Shown here piece by piece: positions 19,701 to 31,748 of a DNA stretch of 64,000 bases. This stretch comes from Chromobotia macracanthus (Eukaryota > Chordata > Actinopteri > Cypriniformes > Botiidae). The notes under the pieces are model-generated. The model saw nothing but the letters and a program-made list of their open reading frames with translations, made no database searches and had not been told where the DNA came from. The position numbers and the translations under genes are program-made. Numbering within the stretch: the first letter of the stretch is position 1; the number at the start of each line of letters is the position of its first letter. The stretch is from positions 1,736,001 through 1,800,000 of the forward strand of contig JAZGTH010000072.1 of the NCBI GenBank assembly GCA_036877525.1. The letters run 5' to 3'.

Positions 19701-21960
19701 TCATCCACGGGGGAGGAGGTAGAACAATGATGTAATATCTTCAGCACATAGAAGTGATTAAAATAATAAACCACCTGAGACCATGCAGTATTTTGTATTT
19801 TATACAAAAGGAAATGACATCTTTGCTGTGTCCCAGTTTGCATACAATGTGCCCTAAATAGTGTGTGAGATTACAATTACTGTGACTCAAATCATATACT
19901 GGCACAATGGTGCTCAAGTGTTAAACTTCCCCTGGTAGATTTTGCAGTGTTCATGGGTGCATGCGGCTAATATTACCCAACCCAAAGGGGATTGTGTAAT
20001 GTATTGTTTTTCAACGTTTTTCATAATAGAAAACTAGTAAGGAACGCAGGGTCACAGCGGTTTTTAATTGTGACCCATATGAATTTAAGCTAGAAACTAA
20101 CACTTACATGAAGTACTTGTTTTTTTCATGGTAACTGAACAATACACATTAAAAAACTATTTTGACACCAGCCTGAGTCATTACACAAGATAAAGCCCTA
20201 AGATGCAATTAAGCACCTGTGAATTAATGTTTTCTAAAGCCACAGCTGTGGAATCGTGAGGAAGCTGAGTTAACTATTGACCTGAGAGACTTTGCTTTAA
20301 TATAGGAAACACACGCAGAAACTCCATTTCTCAGTCTCAACCTGTTGAACCTTGCTGACCTCAGTACTTTGTCTTCCTGGAAGATTGAAACATTTCCTTT
20401 GTGTGGCGGGCCAGAGTTAAATAGTAAGAAGCTTTCTGGGCTGCATCCAAACCCCCCCCATACACCAGGAAAGTCCAGGATATCAGAGGATGTAAAACAG
20501 ACAAATGTCTGTTTGTGTAGTTTAAAGTGCTGACCTCGGTTCAGACGTGTGACTTGTGCATTTGGCCTCTCCTCTGTTTTAAAGCCAAAAGGAAATCACG
20601 GGTTATTGACGGTTCAAGCGTGATAAGAATCTCTGGATGGCGAAGTTCACATGAAGGGAAAGGTTGTTTAAAGTTGAAGAAAAAACCTCATTAAAGGATT
20701 ATAGAGGCAGGTAAAACCAGCTACTACAAGATTGAAGATCCAGAAATTTGAGTTACTCGCATAAATCTTACTGTGGCCCCTAAAAGTGTTTAGATACTGT
20801 ACAAACAAACTTCTTTTTGTGTGGCCAAAGACCCCTTGGTGGAAAAAGAGAATAGTGGCTCTGTGTTACATGTGTTTGTATGAAACGTATGAGTGTAAAA
20901 GTTAATGCATTTTAAACTGGGCTCATATTAATATGCATACAGTAGAATTTTAATTTTACTTTAAACATTTTAATGGGAATGTGGGAATGTGAAAATGCAA
21001 CACTGTGGAGGCCCTCTGTTTGAGACTTCAAAATAGCTGTCAGTTTGTTTGAAAACATTTCAGCCGTGATTTCATGTGGATTGTGGTTTCAGACAAAAAA
21101 AAGAAATGATCTGCAGTTCTTATGGAACACACGATGCAAAGATTTTGGCTTAACTTTAAGGTGAAAGATTTATTTTGACATTTGTCTTAAATGGCCAACA
21201 GGAAGCGCAGCATTGCGATCAATGCGTTTCTTTCACAATGGTTGGACAAGCCACTTTTCAAAATGGAAGGCAGCAACCTGTTTTCCCATAACTATAAGAC
21301 GATGTTTTCCAAATCCCCCTTACCATCTCTTTCCTGCCATTGTTGAGAACTGGCAGGAATGCAAATACCAGTATGGAAAGTCTTTTTATATATCAGAGTC
21401 TCACGGTTGGAATCAAAGATGCAGAGGTGATTCTCTTTATGTGAGGGAGGGGGAATGTATGCTCATGAAAGTTAGCGGTTAAAATTAGATGAATGCTGGC
21501 GACAACTGAGTGTCAGCTGACCTTCGTTTAACCTTCAGAGGTATCAATCTGTGTGGGCCAGTTGAAAGAAAACAAGGGAGGCTGAGCCTCAATAATTTAT
21601 TAATTTTTTTTCCAAGTAATAAAGTCACAAAGTCAGTGTTCTATCACTCACTAATGGGAGTTTAATGTAAAAGTTTAGATTTTTCTATTATGCACAATAG
21701 CTCATGAGTTTTAGTCACTGTACAAATACCAAAGGAAGCCCATAGGCTACAGCTATTTCCAATTAGTAAATTAACCAGAATAAATCAGAATAGGCATTCA
21801 AATGACACCATCATTTGCACCAACTAAAATGCACCCCAAAAAAATTAAATGCCGCTTTTAGTCAAAATATAGGTATCCAAATTACCAAGCGATCGTAAAA
21901 CAGGACTGATGCACAAATCAAGTAAAAGACATAAACCTTCAGTTCTGTGCATTTAAATAT
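16771..21960. other. Intergenic DNA between usp25 promoter and nrip1 3' end
   Basis: About 5.2 kb with short GACA/GATA-like repeats near 18415-18460 and one CTCF-like site (17695-17709). Open frames here (for example 18599-18871 minus and 21213-21482 plus) match nothing I recognise and have no clear splice context. Confidence 0.7.
17695..17709 (+). promoter_or_regulatory. CTCF-type core motif between usp25 and nrip1
   Basis: CCAGCAGGTGTCGCT fits the CTCF core CCASYAGRKGGCRSY with one mismatch (T for G at position 11). It sits between the two genes, a plausible place for an insulator. Motif evidence only. Confidence 0.45.
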
Positions 21961-23779
21961 TTTATTATGCTATCAGTGCAAATAAACACCAAAGACAGAA
22001 AGAAGGCTCTGATCGTCACAGGAGTATATGAGAGGTGTTTGCTACAAATGTTTTTCCTAGACTCACAATTGCAGAGTGACTCTGAATTCAACTTCAAGCA
22101 ATGTTGTATCAGTTAGTTTTTATTCAAAACATAAACGTAAAATCATTTAAAAAAAAATGCACATTTGTCCTTGCAGGTTGGAGCACTGGCTCAACAGGCT
22201 AGGACTGCATTCGCAAACAGATTATGGTTGAAGTACCCATCTCCTCATGATTAAAACATCTATTTTAAGACTTAACATTTCCCAATACACGGGGACTCCC
22301 CATGCATGTACATGCTACAGGCAGCAGAACAGAGCCTCGAACGGAGTAATAGATGTGAACAGAGATTACCGTTAGCTCACAACATAGAGACATGCAGAAG
22401 AAAAGTATCATTCTCTGGTTGGTACCCATGTACATTATTACATTTTTCTTATGTACACTGCAAGACGTAAAAACGTTTTTTGTCTTGAACATTACAAAAT
22501 AGTTATCCTTCTTCATGATAGCAATATTTACAAAAAATTTATCGAATCATTCTCAAAACATAAGCATCGCACAGAGAACGTGGAATAAAATCGGTAATCA
22601 TATTAAGTTAAGGTTTATGTTTAAGACTTAGTGATGGGCCTTTATCTGAATAAAAGACAGAAAAAAAACATAAGATAAATCCAAAATCAGACTGAATTCC
22701 AAACCTCCTCAGAGAACAGCGTCTGATTCACACAGAATCCTAAACAAACGTGTTTTCCCATTAGAAACATCATTATACATCTTTACTCCATAAATATAAT
22801 TCATAATTAACCCTCATCATTTTGTTGGACAAACTCTTTCGAAATGTTCTATTAATGTTATCACTGTCTTTAACAGAAAACCTGCAATATGCTGCATAAA
22901 GAATATTTATAAAGATATAAAGATAAAGTACATAAATTATACAAAATTGTAAAAAGAGACATTTCATTGGCTAAAAATATGACACTCATATTTGTGTGTT
23001 TTTTTAACTTCATGCCATTATCACCATGTAACACTCACAGTTTCATTCCAGATGAAATTAAAGCACTGTAAATCTGACTAAGCTACAATTATAGAACATT
23101 CCAGTAAATGTTGCTGCCTTTTGAGCCCTAAATGTTTGGAGACCCCTCTTGACCTTAGCTAGCTTTAGATGCAAGATACCTGATAGATTACACCCATTCC
23201 TTTAAATTCTGCTATAAGAAAATATACTTTATTCCACTGTTAATTGGACTTTTTAATGCCACAAATTCAATATGCTCTTGTGCTTAGACTGTACAATTTT
23301 CTTTGCCTTAAAAAAATGGAAAGGGTCCTGATTTGGCTGTAGGTAAATATAGAGTGAATTAGCAGTAACATTTCTGGATTCATCAATAATACACGTCACT
23401 GAATGTTCTTCATAAATGTTTCAGGTGTGGAAGGAGAAAAAGCTCATGATGGAAGTTTTACATTGTGCTGGGGCATACATGCTTAAAAACAAAGAAAAAA
23501 GCAAGCACAGAAGAAGCAAATGACATGAATGCTAACTAATTAAATAATGGAGACCATCTCATTCTGACATCAATAAAAACAAACATATCAAATAAACATA
23601 CAAATTAAATCATTTAAAGAGGGGCACACAGCCTTTAACAGATGTTTAAACTGAATAACCATTTATACAGTCTCAAGTAAAATTAAAAACAGACTTCACA
23701 GACATAGAAACAAATGACCATGCACACAGTTCTCCAGGATCTCTTTGTCTTTGGTAGTACAAAGCTACCATTTCTCCAC
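21961..23779 (-). other. nrip1: nrip1 3' UTR (extent inferred)
   Basis: AT-rich, non-coding sequence directly after the nrip1 stop. On the minus strand polyadenylation signals AATAAA lie at 22124-22119 and 21966-21961 and ATTTA words are frequent. The 3' end is a guess; nrip1 messages in other vertebrates also have long 3' UTRs. Confidence 0.45.
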
Positions 23780-26700
23780 TTAGCCGTTCAGACCCTCGTC
23801 TCTCTTGCTGTGTGTCCGTCTATGTGCCGAGGAGCTTTTGCTGTGCTCACAGTCACTGCATGGCTCCACTTTTACAGTCTTGATACAGTGGGCCGGCTGG
23901 ACCTGATCCCGACTCTCAGTTCTGTGATGACCATTTCCCCTCTGGAGCATGTAGTACAGAATTGGGTTAGACCTGGTTAAAGGGGGTGAGTCTGGATTGG
24001 ATCTCTCCTCCCTGGTAAAAGTTTCTTCTGGTGACCTCTCAGGTTCTTTTTCAACAAGTTTACTACTGGCATTGGGAGAAACCATAGCCAAAGATTGTGA
24101 TCCCCCAGCTGTGCTGTCAAACGGTACAGAAGAAGAAGCTGTTCTGAGGACACCAGGGCCTAAACTAAGAGAATAGGGATGCCATGGCAAGTTTGACAAC
24201 TCGTGAGGTAAACCCGACTGGGTTATGTTCCCATTGGCTGCACAGTTTGCCTGAGGGAGGAAGGGACTTAGGGTCCCTCGGGGTTGGGAGAGCTCCTTCA
24301 GGGAGTTTTCTGAGAGAAGGAGTTGCTTGAGAACATTGAAGCCCTGGCTTTCTCTGGACAGATGAGCTTTGCTCCTAGGACTCCCAAATAAATCTTCTTC
24401 CTTTGGTCTTATCACTCCTCTGCCATTGTGTTCAGGTGTTTCAGACACCAAACTGTCACTAGTGGTATCTCCTGAGCGTTGACAGAGTTCATTACTCAGG
24501 TGCTCGGCCAGCTCAATACACAGTTTTCTTTTTTTAGGAACAGGGCTGTGACAATCCAATGGCTCCTCTTTTACAGAGTTCATAAAGAGCTCAGGTTTGT
24601 GTGAGTTTGAATGATAGGTAGCATTCTGCTGTTTTAAAAGTTTGCTGAGAAGTCCAAATTTAGCAGCTGTTTCTGTAGGACTTAGCTCAGATCTGACCTT
24701 GTCCTGTGCTTTAACAATGGGTGTTTGTTGTTGCAACCTTCTCTGAGAGTATACTCCATCATCAGAGTTATCTGATGAGAAATGCTCTTCTACCGGCTCT
24801 GTTTTGATCTTAAGGTCCAGTGAAGGTCCAGTGAAGCCATCACAGTTGGCAGAAACTCCCCAAGGCTTCTCCAGCCCCCCTGCTGCTACTTCTGAGACTC
24901 TGTGCCCATTGATTCTGTCCTTGAACGAAGCTGTTCCCAGGAGAAGCTGAAGTACAGTGCGTTTCTCAAGAAGGTTTTCTATTTGCGCTGATGCCGAAGG
25001 TGACTGCTCGCATTTGTGAGGTGTGAGAACAGCGGGGGGACCATCCAGCATGGAGGTTCTGTTCCGCTTGACTGGAACAACAAGATGATCCAGAAGAGCC
25101 TGAGGCTTGTCATGCTCAAATTTCGGGCTTTGCCTTCTACTTGATGGCTTTTGAGAGTGTAAAGGAGGGGGAGAGGGGGACACATTCTTCATACCACTCT
25201 GAGCCATATTCTGTAGTAGTTTGCTGGCACTGAACGATGGATCCACCTTCTTTTCACTTGAACGGACATTCGATTTGCACAAATCTAGAGGACTGGACTG
25301 GGCACAGGGTGAAGGGTAGGAGTACAAAGGGGAAACCGAACTGAATGTAGATAGCCCTCCTCCTGTCTGCCAGTCCAGAGATGTCCTGCTGTCCTCTGGT
25401 GTACCATCCCATTTACGTGGGGCTGCAGTCAAGCTGCTGATGATAGTGTCAGGTCGTAAACCAGGATTATCTGAACTTTTGTTTACATTCTCGTTATTTT
25501 TGCGGTCCAACAGTAACTGCATTAGAGTGACCTTATCATGGGATTTTATGTCTGTGCTGGAATCCAGATCTGTGGCCTCATAGACCTTTGGCACTGAAGG
25601 TTCCGGCTTCCACTGGTTTATGAGAGAGTCTGTAAGCTTGTCCAAAGAGGAGGTTAAAAAAGAGCAGGGCTCAGATTTTTGGCTAGGGGCTCTGCGTTTC
25701 ATGGAGAGGTCAATAGGGGAACAGCTGTAGAAGCTCTCAGTGTCACTGCTGTCTTTGGTCAGGCTGTACTCTTGGTTGGAGTGCTCACTGTCAGACTGCA
25801 CAGAGGAGGCCCGGCTCAGGAGGATGCTGCAATCTTCCTCCAGGTGTCCATTCTTGGTGAGCTGCTGCTGGGAGTTATGGTTTTTAAGAAGCAGAAGCAG
25901 CAGGCTGCTACAGTTCTGTGGAGGTCGGCCATGCTTGTCGAAGGCCCGTTTCTCTTTGGGAGGTTTCATAGAGGGCGAAGAAAGGGAAGGGTTTCTCTTG
26001 TTGGAGTTTAATGTTGGTGGGGGGAATGTTCCATTTTGAACATTTAAGGAGTTTAGCATGTCTGGAGCAGATGGTGGTTGCCCTGTGCTGGGAGACCTCT
26101 TGTCTTGTGTTTGCTGAGTGGCCATGGCAGCTAGCCTCTCACTTGCTGATCGACTGGTTAATTGTGCTTTTAAGGCCTGCTCTCTAGAGTACTGCTGTAG
26201 ATGAGCCTCACTGGACAGCAATAATGCCAGCTGACTGCAGGCTACACTGGGCTTAGGAGAAGGGGCTGGACTTAACCTGGTCCTCACCATATTAGCAACA
26301 GCCTTGAGTCGCTCTGTGCAGGGCTTGAACTCTGGGCCAGTGGGCTTGGCAGAACTTTGAGAGGAATGAGGAGAATCTGAACTTGGGTTCTGATTGCTCT
26401 GACGACAATAAGGCACAGTGTTATGATTCTGCTGCTTGCTTTTCCTCAAGAGGCTTTTGAGGCGGCCTGATGCTGTGCCATAACTCTGGTAGGTTTCCTT
26501 ATCAAAAGGAGCGCTTACACTGTTCTCAGCATTGAGATGTTTGTGGCTTTGAGAAATGTGCTGCGATAAAGCGACACTCTCCAGTCGAGTGTTAAAGGAC
26601 TGCAGCAGAGAAGCAAGCAAGGTGCTCTCCCCCTGTCCAGAGCTATCCAGGCTTCCTTTGTACTGCTCCCTTTTCTGTCCATTTACTTCCATTACAGGGC

Positions 26701-27004
26701 CTGTTTGTCTCTGTCTGTCAGCTTCACTCCATGCTCCTGATCGAAGCAGTCTGGCCTTTTTAAGGTGCTGCGAGGCCGCAACAGGTGGACTGCCTTTGTC
26801 TGGTGAGGGGGAGCCATGGTTGGGGAGCTGAAACACCCTAGTCACCTGGTTGGCATTTTCCTCATTGTTGCGGTCAGGTTCTGATCTCCGTGTAGCAGTG
26901 GCAGCAGGCCCAGTTGTGACTGGATGCATTAGCAGACCTTCCAGATATGTTAAAGCAGTGGAATCCTGGGAAGTTTCAGGGCCAGACTCCACCCCATGAG
27001 TCAT
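23780..27004 (-). CDS. nrip1: NRIP1 / RIP140 nuclear receptor-interacting protein 1 (single exon, 1074 aa)
   Basis: Nuclear corepressor recruited by ligand-bound nuclear receptors; in other vertebrates it controls metabolic and ovarian genes. Start MTHGVESG at ATG 27004-27002 matches human MTHGEELG. NR boxes (LXXLL): LEGLL 21-25, LASLL 130-134, LKSLL 182-186, LALLL 259-263, a leucine run at about 368-373, LMQLL 494-498, LQLLL 685-689, LSKLL 786-790 and LKQLL 892-896, nine in all. The C-terminal NPILYYML variant box ends near 1020. CtBP-type motifs PIDLS (430-434) and PLDLC (572-576), nuclear signal PKKRKL (823-828), SUMO-type sites IKTE, VKEE and VKVE. Length is close to human (1158). All coding is in one exon, as in other vertebrates. 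Zebrafish has two copies; I cannot tell which this is. Confidence 0.97.
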   Translation of the reverse strand: MTHGVESGPETSQDSTALTYLEGLLMHPVTTGPAATATRRSEPDRNNEENANQVTRVFQLPNHGSPSPDKGSPPVAASQHLKKARLLRSGAWSEADRQRQTGPVMEVNGQKREQYKGSLDSSGQGESTLLASLLQSFNTRLESVALSQHISQSHKHLNAENSVSAPFDKETYQSYGTASGRLKSLLRKSKQQNHNTVPYCRQSNQNPSSDSPHSSQSSAKPTGPEFKPCTERLKAVANMVRTRLSPAPSPKPSVACSQLALLLSSEAHLQQYSREQALKAQLTSRSASERLAAMATQQTQDKRSPSTGQPPSAPDMLNSLNVQNGTFPPPTLNSNKRNPSLSSPSMKPPKEKRAFDKHGRPPQNCSSLLLLLLKNHNSQQQLTKNGHLEEDCSILLSRASSVQSDSEHSNQEYSLTKDSSDTESFYSCSPIDLSMKRRAPSQKSEPCSFLTSSLDKLTDSLINQWKPEPSVPKVYEATDLDSSTDIKSHDKVTLMQLLLDRKNNENVNKSSDNPGLRPDTIISSLTAAPRKWDGTPEDSRTSLDWQTGGGLSTFSSVSPLYSYPSPCAQSSPLDLCKSNVRSSEKKVDPSFSASKLLQNMAQSGMKNVSPSPPPLHSQKPSSRRQSPKFEHDKPQALLDHLVVPVKRNRTSMLDGPPAVLTPHKCEQSPSASAQIENLLEKRTVLQLLLGTASFKDRINGHRVSEVAAGGLEKPWGVSANCDGFTGPSLDLKIKTEPVEEHFSSDNSDDGVYSQRRLQQQTPIVKAQDKVRSELSPTETAAKFGLLSKLLKQQNATYHSNSHKPELFMNSVKEEPLDCHSPVPKKRKLCIELAEHLSNELCQRSGDTTSDSLVSETPEHNGRGVIRPKEEDLFGSPRSKAHLSRESQGFNVLKQLLLSENSLKELSQPRGTLSPFLPQANCAANGNITQSGLPHELSNLPWHPYSLSLGPGVLRTASSSVPFDSTAGGSQSLAMVSPNASSKLVEKEPERSPEETFTREERSNPDSPPLTRSNPILYYMLQRGNGHHRTESRDQVQPAHCIKTVKVEPCSDCEHSKSSSAHRRTHSKRDEGLNG

Positions 27005-27358
27005 GTTCAACAGTAGGATGCCCTGATACGTTTTTTTTACTGCTGAAAATGCTTTAGTAACATCTGTGCCTTAAATGATAAGAGCAAAAAACTCCAACAG
27101 TGATTTGGACTTGTTCCTCTGTCAGTCAGAGTTTCACAGACAGAACCAGTGGGCATTTATAATGTTGTGGCAGGCCAATCCAGCTGGCATTGTTTTGCAG
27201 CCAGTGACAGCCTGAAATCCTGTTTCACACTTCTTTAAAATGTCTGAGGAATGAAAAATGTTCAGTTCTGCTCTATATTTGGGAGTTCTACTGGGAGAAA
27301 CCACAAACTTGGTGTTGTCTGTTTGTTCTTCTAATCTCAGGCGTGGCCACTCGGGAAC
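27005..27358 (-). other. nrip1: nrip1 5' UTR part of the coding exon
   Basis: A strong acceptor (CCTCTTCCTGTGTTGCAG) ends at 27359 on the minus strand, so the coding exon probably starts at 27358. The 354 nt before the ATG are taken as 5' UTR. NRIP1 genes elsewhere have their coding exon preceded by non-coding exons. Confidence 0.6.
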
Positions 27359-28065
27359 CTGCAACACAGGAAGAGGAAACACTACATGAGTGACAGGTGT
27401 CAACATCCCAACATCACCACAAGAACCACTAAACAATTCTTTAAAGTCTCTGCTGTAACAAAAGCACTAACTAAATTCACAAAACATAGCAAAACAAAGT
27501 TCTCAGCAGTGAAACAAACAAAAACATTGAAGGAAACTGAACACAAAACCTGTTTTTGAAGTTCAGCTTCTTATAGGCCAGTATATTCCAAAAGAAAATA
27601 AAAAGAAAATGGAAGTCAGAGAAACAGTGCTTAGGCCTGCTTACAGAGACATCCAAAGGAAATAGATTTGCCTAAGCTTTGTTAACAAGACGAAGGCCAA
27701 ATTATTGCCTTAGGCATCTTAAAACAAATTGTGGACTAAAATCTCTGTCCTAGAACTAGTGCTTTTTGGTAGAATATGTAAAGCATTCTACTCAAAACAC
27801 AGTAGAACTATACTGAAGCCATGTACTAGGCCTCAGAGCTAATATTTCTGAGTCAGCTTTCAAATGGGCAGTAGATAAAACACAAAAAAAGGTCATTCCA
27901 CTGTCTCAGTTGAAACACCAGATTTCACGCCAGGCCAACACACATCACCTGTGTATGAGCTTAGTTCAGTTCAGCAACCTGGTTTACAAATGTTTAAACA
28001 AGTAGAGCATTTCTGCATTATTATAAAAAAACACTTTTTCTGTCAAAAAAGTCTGAGCATATATA

Positions 28066-28088
28066 TGTGTGTGTGTGTGTGTGTGTGT
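28066..28088. repeat. (GT)n microsatellite
   Basis: Uninterrupted TG run of about 11 units after ATATATA. Confidence 0.95.
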
Positions 28089-28594
28089 ATTTTCATACCG
28101 GGCCTAAAAAGATAAAAGAAGTGAAGACTCTTGCAAAAGCGACTGTCAACAGCCGCTGACACTCGCGCCAGAAGTGGCTCTGTGGAGCCGGCAGGTGTGG
28201 AGGGGCACACATGGCACAAAACCACTCCTCCACAGAGCCACGGCATCAGATAACATGACAGCACCCCTGGCTGCTCGCTCGACGGGCCTGAACCCTGTCA
28301 GAACTGCCTCCATAAACACTCCTGACTTCCCACTGTCAGAGGCGCCACCACAAAGGTTAATTAATACAGGATTCTCCAGCTACCCCAAAGCAGTGCTCAG
28401 CTGTCAGAGAGCATCTTAACCTGCATATCCTGCGCCTTCAGCAGCAGGATAACGTGCTACTGTGGTTTGCCGGAAACTGAAGCTTGACCTTGAGTTAGGA
28501 ATGCTGCTACAGCAACTCAACAGCACTCTTATGCCTGGAATATTCAGATTGTGGCATAGTACATCTTCCCATCGATGCATTTGGTAGTTGCTTC

Positions 28595-28657
28595 CAGAAT
28601 CGGAAATCGAACATGGACCTCGACATTGGTGCCCTACTGGCTAAGCTACACGAACAG
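28595..28657 (-). mobile_element. tRNA-like SINE head, degenerate
   Basis: On the minus strand it reads GTTCGTGTAGCTTAGCCAG (A-box-like) and later GTTCGATTTCC (B-box). The tail is missing. Probably an old, truncated tRNA-derived SINE. Confidence 0.55.
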
Positions 28658-28717
28658 TATCTAAGATGACCTAATAGATAAACTTTTAACATTTAAATTT
28701 AATGCAAACTGCATGAA

Positions 28718-28927
28718 CCCAGCTAACCTGGGTTAGTTCTCTCAAAAAGTTTTTGCAGTAACATTAGTATAACTTTTTTAACATTATATATGAAAAATGT
28801 TACTCTTAAGTAGTACAGAATTCAAATTCTTATTAACAAGCAATATTGTTAATACATCTAAAACAACTGGATGTTTTGATCATGTTTAGAACTTTCAAAA
28901 TAACATTAACTAAAATTGTTAGCTGGG
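28718..28927. mobile_element. CAGCTAAC-type MITE, copy 1 (internally deleted)
   Basis: Starts CCCAGCTAACCTGGG and ends AAATTGTTAGCTGGGA. Shorter than the roughly 330-bp full unit because of internal deletion. Confidence 0.8.
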
Positions 28928-29577
28928 AAATTGCAATGGATGCCAAAACAAGTTACGAAGACAAACTGCAAGGAGACTGAGGTGGAAAACAACTCATTAA
29001 CTAATTCAGTCTCAGTTACATGACCAGCCTGAGCCACTGACCCAAATTTATCAGCAGGACAGTCTGCTAAAATAGGGCCATCTGACAGGCCACTCTAATC
29101 TTAATAGGCCAGATTGGCCTGTTGTCTTGCACTGAATATGGAGGTGTTGTTACTATATATTAAAAGTGTGTTAAACCTGTTAAAATTAACAGGTTAAACC
29201 CTGTTAACCTGTTAGGTGACACTTTAATCAAAAGCAGCACTGGGTAATAACCTTATGAACATTTAATTAAAAAAAATATATTGAAAACACTTAAACACCA
29301 TATAATGTTCAGATCATAACATATCAGCAGATTATGAACATTTAAATATAAAAATATATGAAAAATATTATTTGAAGTATAACATTTGTAACCATTTGAA
29401 TGCATTTCAAATTATTTTTAAGCATAACATAAAAATGTTCAATATATAAAAAAACATTAATAACAAAAGCTATACATTTTAGCAACATTTCTGATATGCG
29501 GCATACCTACATTCCCTCATATTTCTATTATAGTCTATATGCTGTAAGTTACAAATCCTTCTGACAATGAATTGTAT

Positions 29578-29735
29578 GCTCATGAATATTAATTAGATTA
29601 CATGATGTCCACCCAGTTGATCCTAACTGATTGGCTGAAAGGAAGACTTCATCTGGTGTGTGCTAACCAGCAGGAAAAATAAACAAATTTTAATACTATG
29701 AATGTCTAGCTCATGAATATTTATCAGATTGCTTC
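29578..29735. promoter_or_regulatory. Candidate regulatory pair with repeated GCTCATGAATATT words
   Basis: GCTCATGAATATTAATTAGA at about 29579 and GCTCATGAATATTTATCAGA at about 29711 share a 13-bp identical core and similar AT-rich homeodomain/POU-like extensions, about 132 bp apart. Between them is a CCAAT-type word (TGATTGGCTG). Function is inferred. Confidence 0.3.
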
Positions 29736-31748
29736 AGTGGGCACTATCTGAAGGTTACCAAGCCACATCTGCATGAACCAATTAACATTCACAAAATATA
29801 TTTTAATTTCATATGGGGCCTTATGTAAAGGGATGTGCTTTAATATTTAAACTGACTACACAGTCTGTCCCCTGCTGAGCTTTTCTGCAAGAATACAATT
29901 TTTTCTCCCTCTCTTTCCCTTCCATTCAGTCTCTTTCCCTCCAGCGGCCGCAAGTGATTATCCATTATCTCTTACAATGTCAAACATTCACACCCAACAG
30001 CATTTTAAGTGAATTCACCAGCCGGTGGTGAAGGCAACAGCAGCTCACAGGGCACTTATTTTATGGCCGGCCGTCTTTCTTTACTCACCCAGACACCCTG
30101 AGCAGGAAGGTCAAACCATCATCAGTAGCTGAGAGTCAATTTCCCTTGAGAAGCGTCAAAAAGAAGGCCCTAACTACGAATACTGAACACTGACGTAAAT
30201 GTCAGGGATTAGATATTGAACCACCATTCAGCCACCAATTTTAGTCCCTAGGTTACAAATTAATTGTATTCTAGCTTCTCCCCGCTGCCACTCCCCCCAC
30301 ACACCCCTGCACAAAGTACCCCATCAAAATAAAAGGTTAATGAGCACTCCACAATATAAGTAACTCATTTAATATATGAGATTAAAAACAGAGTGCTGCG
30401 CAGGAATTGCGCTACAAGTCAAGGTCAAGTGCATCAACGTCCAAGTCCATGCAACAGCTGGAGTCCAAGCAAAGCGCTCAGTGTTAATAAAAAGTGACAA
30501 CCAGGTTCTCGGCACACGTATTGCTAATATCTGACACCAGTCAGGCAGACGTTGTTAAAGGCAAACCAAGGTTAAAGAAATTTTAAAGGATGGGGAGCTG
30601 CGTAAACCGCATTCCATCATGGTATCGGCGACATCTGGCGTTTGGCAGGGCTGCGATCGCTCATTTAGGTATGCAGGACAGAATCTGTAAATTCAATAGT
30701 GCGAGAAAATTAAATAAGGAGAGTGACGTGATACCTAAACAAACATGACTGTAATGTCCACGCCAATGAACTTTCGCACCGGAATAAAATGTAAAGCAAA
30801 TAAACAACTCTTAGGGTGATCTAGAAGTCAATGTTTACAAAAAAAAATTTACAATGAAGCAAAATGCAACAAAAATGTAGTGCACCGTTAACTAATTTTA
30901 AGAGACATGTCAAATTAATGTAAACACATAATGCGTCATTGCCTAAACATGTGGTTTTCTGTACAATTTCTGTTGTTACAATGAGAAAACGGCGGAACTA
31001 AGACTGCTTAAGTTGATTACTTTGTTTTGAAAAGCAGCTTGTAAATTGTGACTGATTTGTGATGTGTAAAAGCATTAATGCATTTAACTAGCCAGAACAA
31101 ATGCAAACTGGAGTGGGTGAAAACAAAAGATTTTTTATAGCACAAAGAATTAAATAAAATGCTCATATAAAGTAATTATTGTCTTTAGTTCATTATAAAC
31201 TTCTGTTCAGTTTTATAAGTAACTCCAGAACTTCCATATTTATTAACTTCAATGCATGACTAAGAATTTAATTAAAAATGAATATTCTATTAATTTTTTT
31301 CCCTAATCGATTAAGTGCACTTAACCAATGAAAAGACAAAGCACCCGAGTTCCTCCACTCTGTGCCTCATTCCAGCTGGCACGAATGCTGGTTGAACATG
31401 CCAACGAAATGGCACCTGAATACGATTACACCATCTCGTTCACTCTGCACTCTTATCACTGGAGCCCTAGTGAGCGCACACACGCACACTTGCTGCTCAG
31501 AGAAACACTTGACTCCACTTGCCAACGCCTCCATATCTGTTCACTCACAGTCTCCTTAATCAGAGCCCTCAGTTCCAAAGACTATACCTCGCTCCTCCCT
31601 TCTTCTGAGGTTGCTCCTATCACCATGTCTCCTGGCTTTAAAGCTCCGCCCACACCTCTAAGCTGCACAACTAACCTGACTCCTATTCTTAGCCAAATAT
31701 TCCATTCAACCTCATAACTCCTCCTGTGCCTCCCCTTCACATTAGACA

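Noticed and set aside
31328..31717. 129-codon plus-strand open frame
   Set aside because: Low-similarity Ser/Thr/His-rich peptide, no splice or promoter context and a second frame open over the same bases. It runs up to a MITE. No family recognised, so not called a gene.
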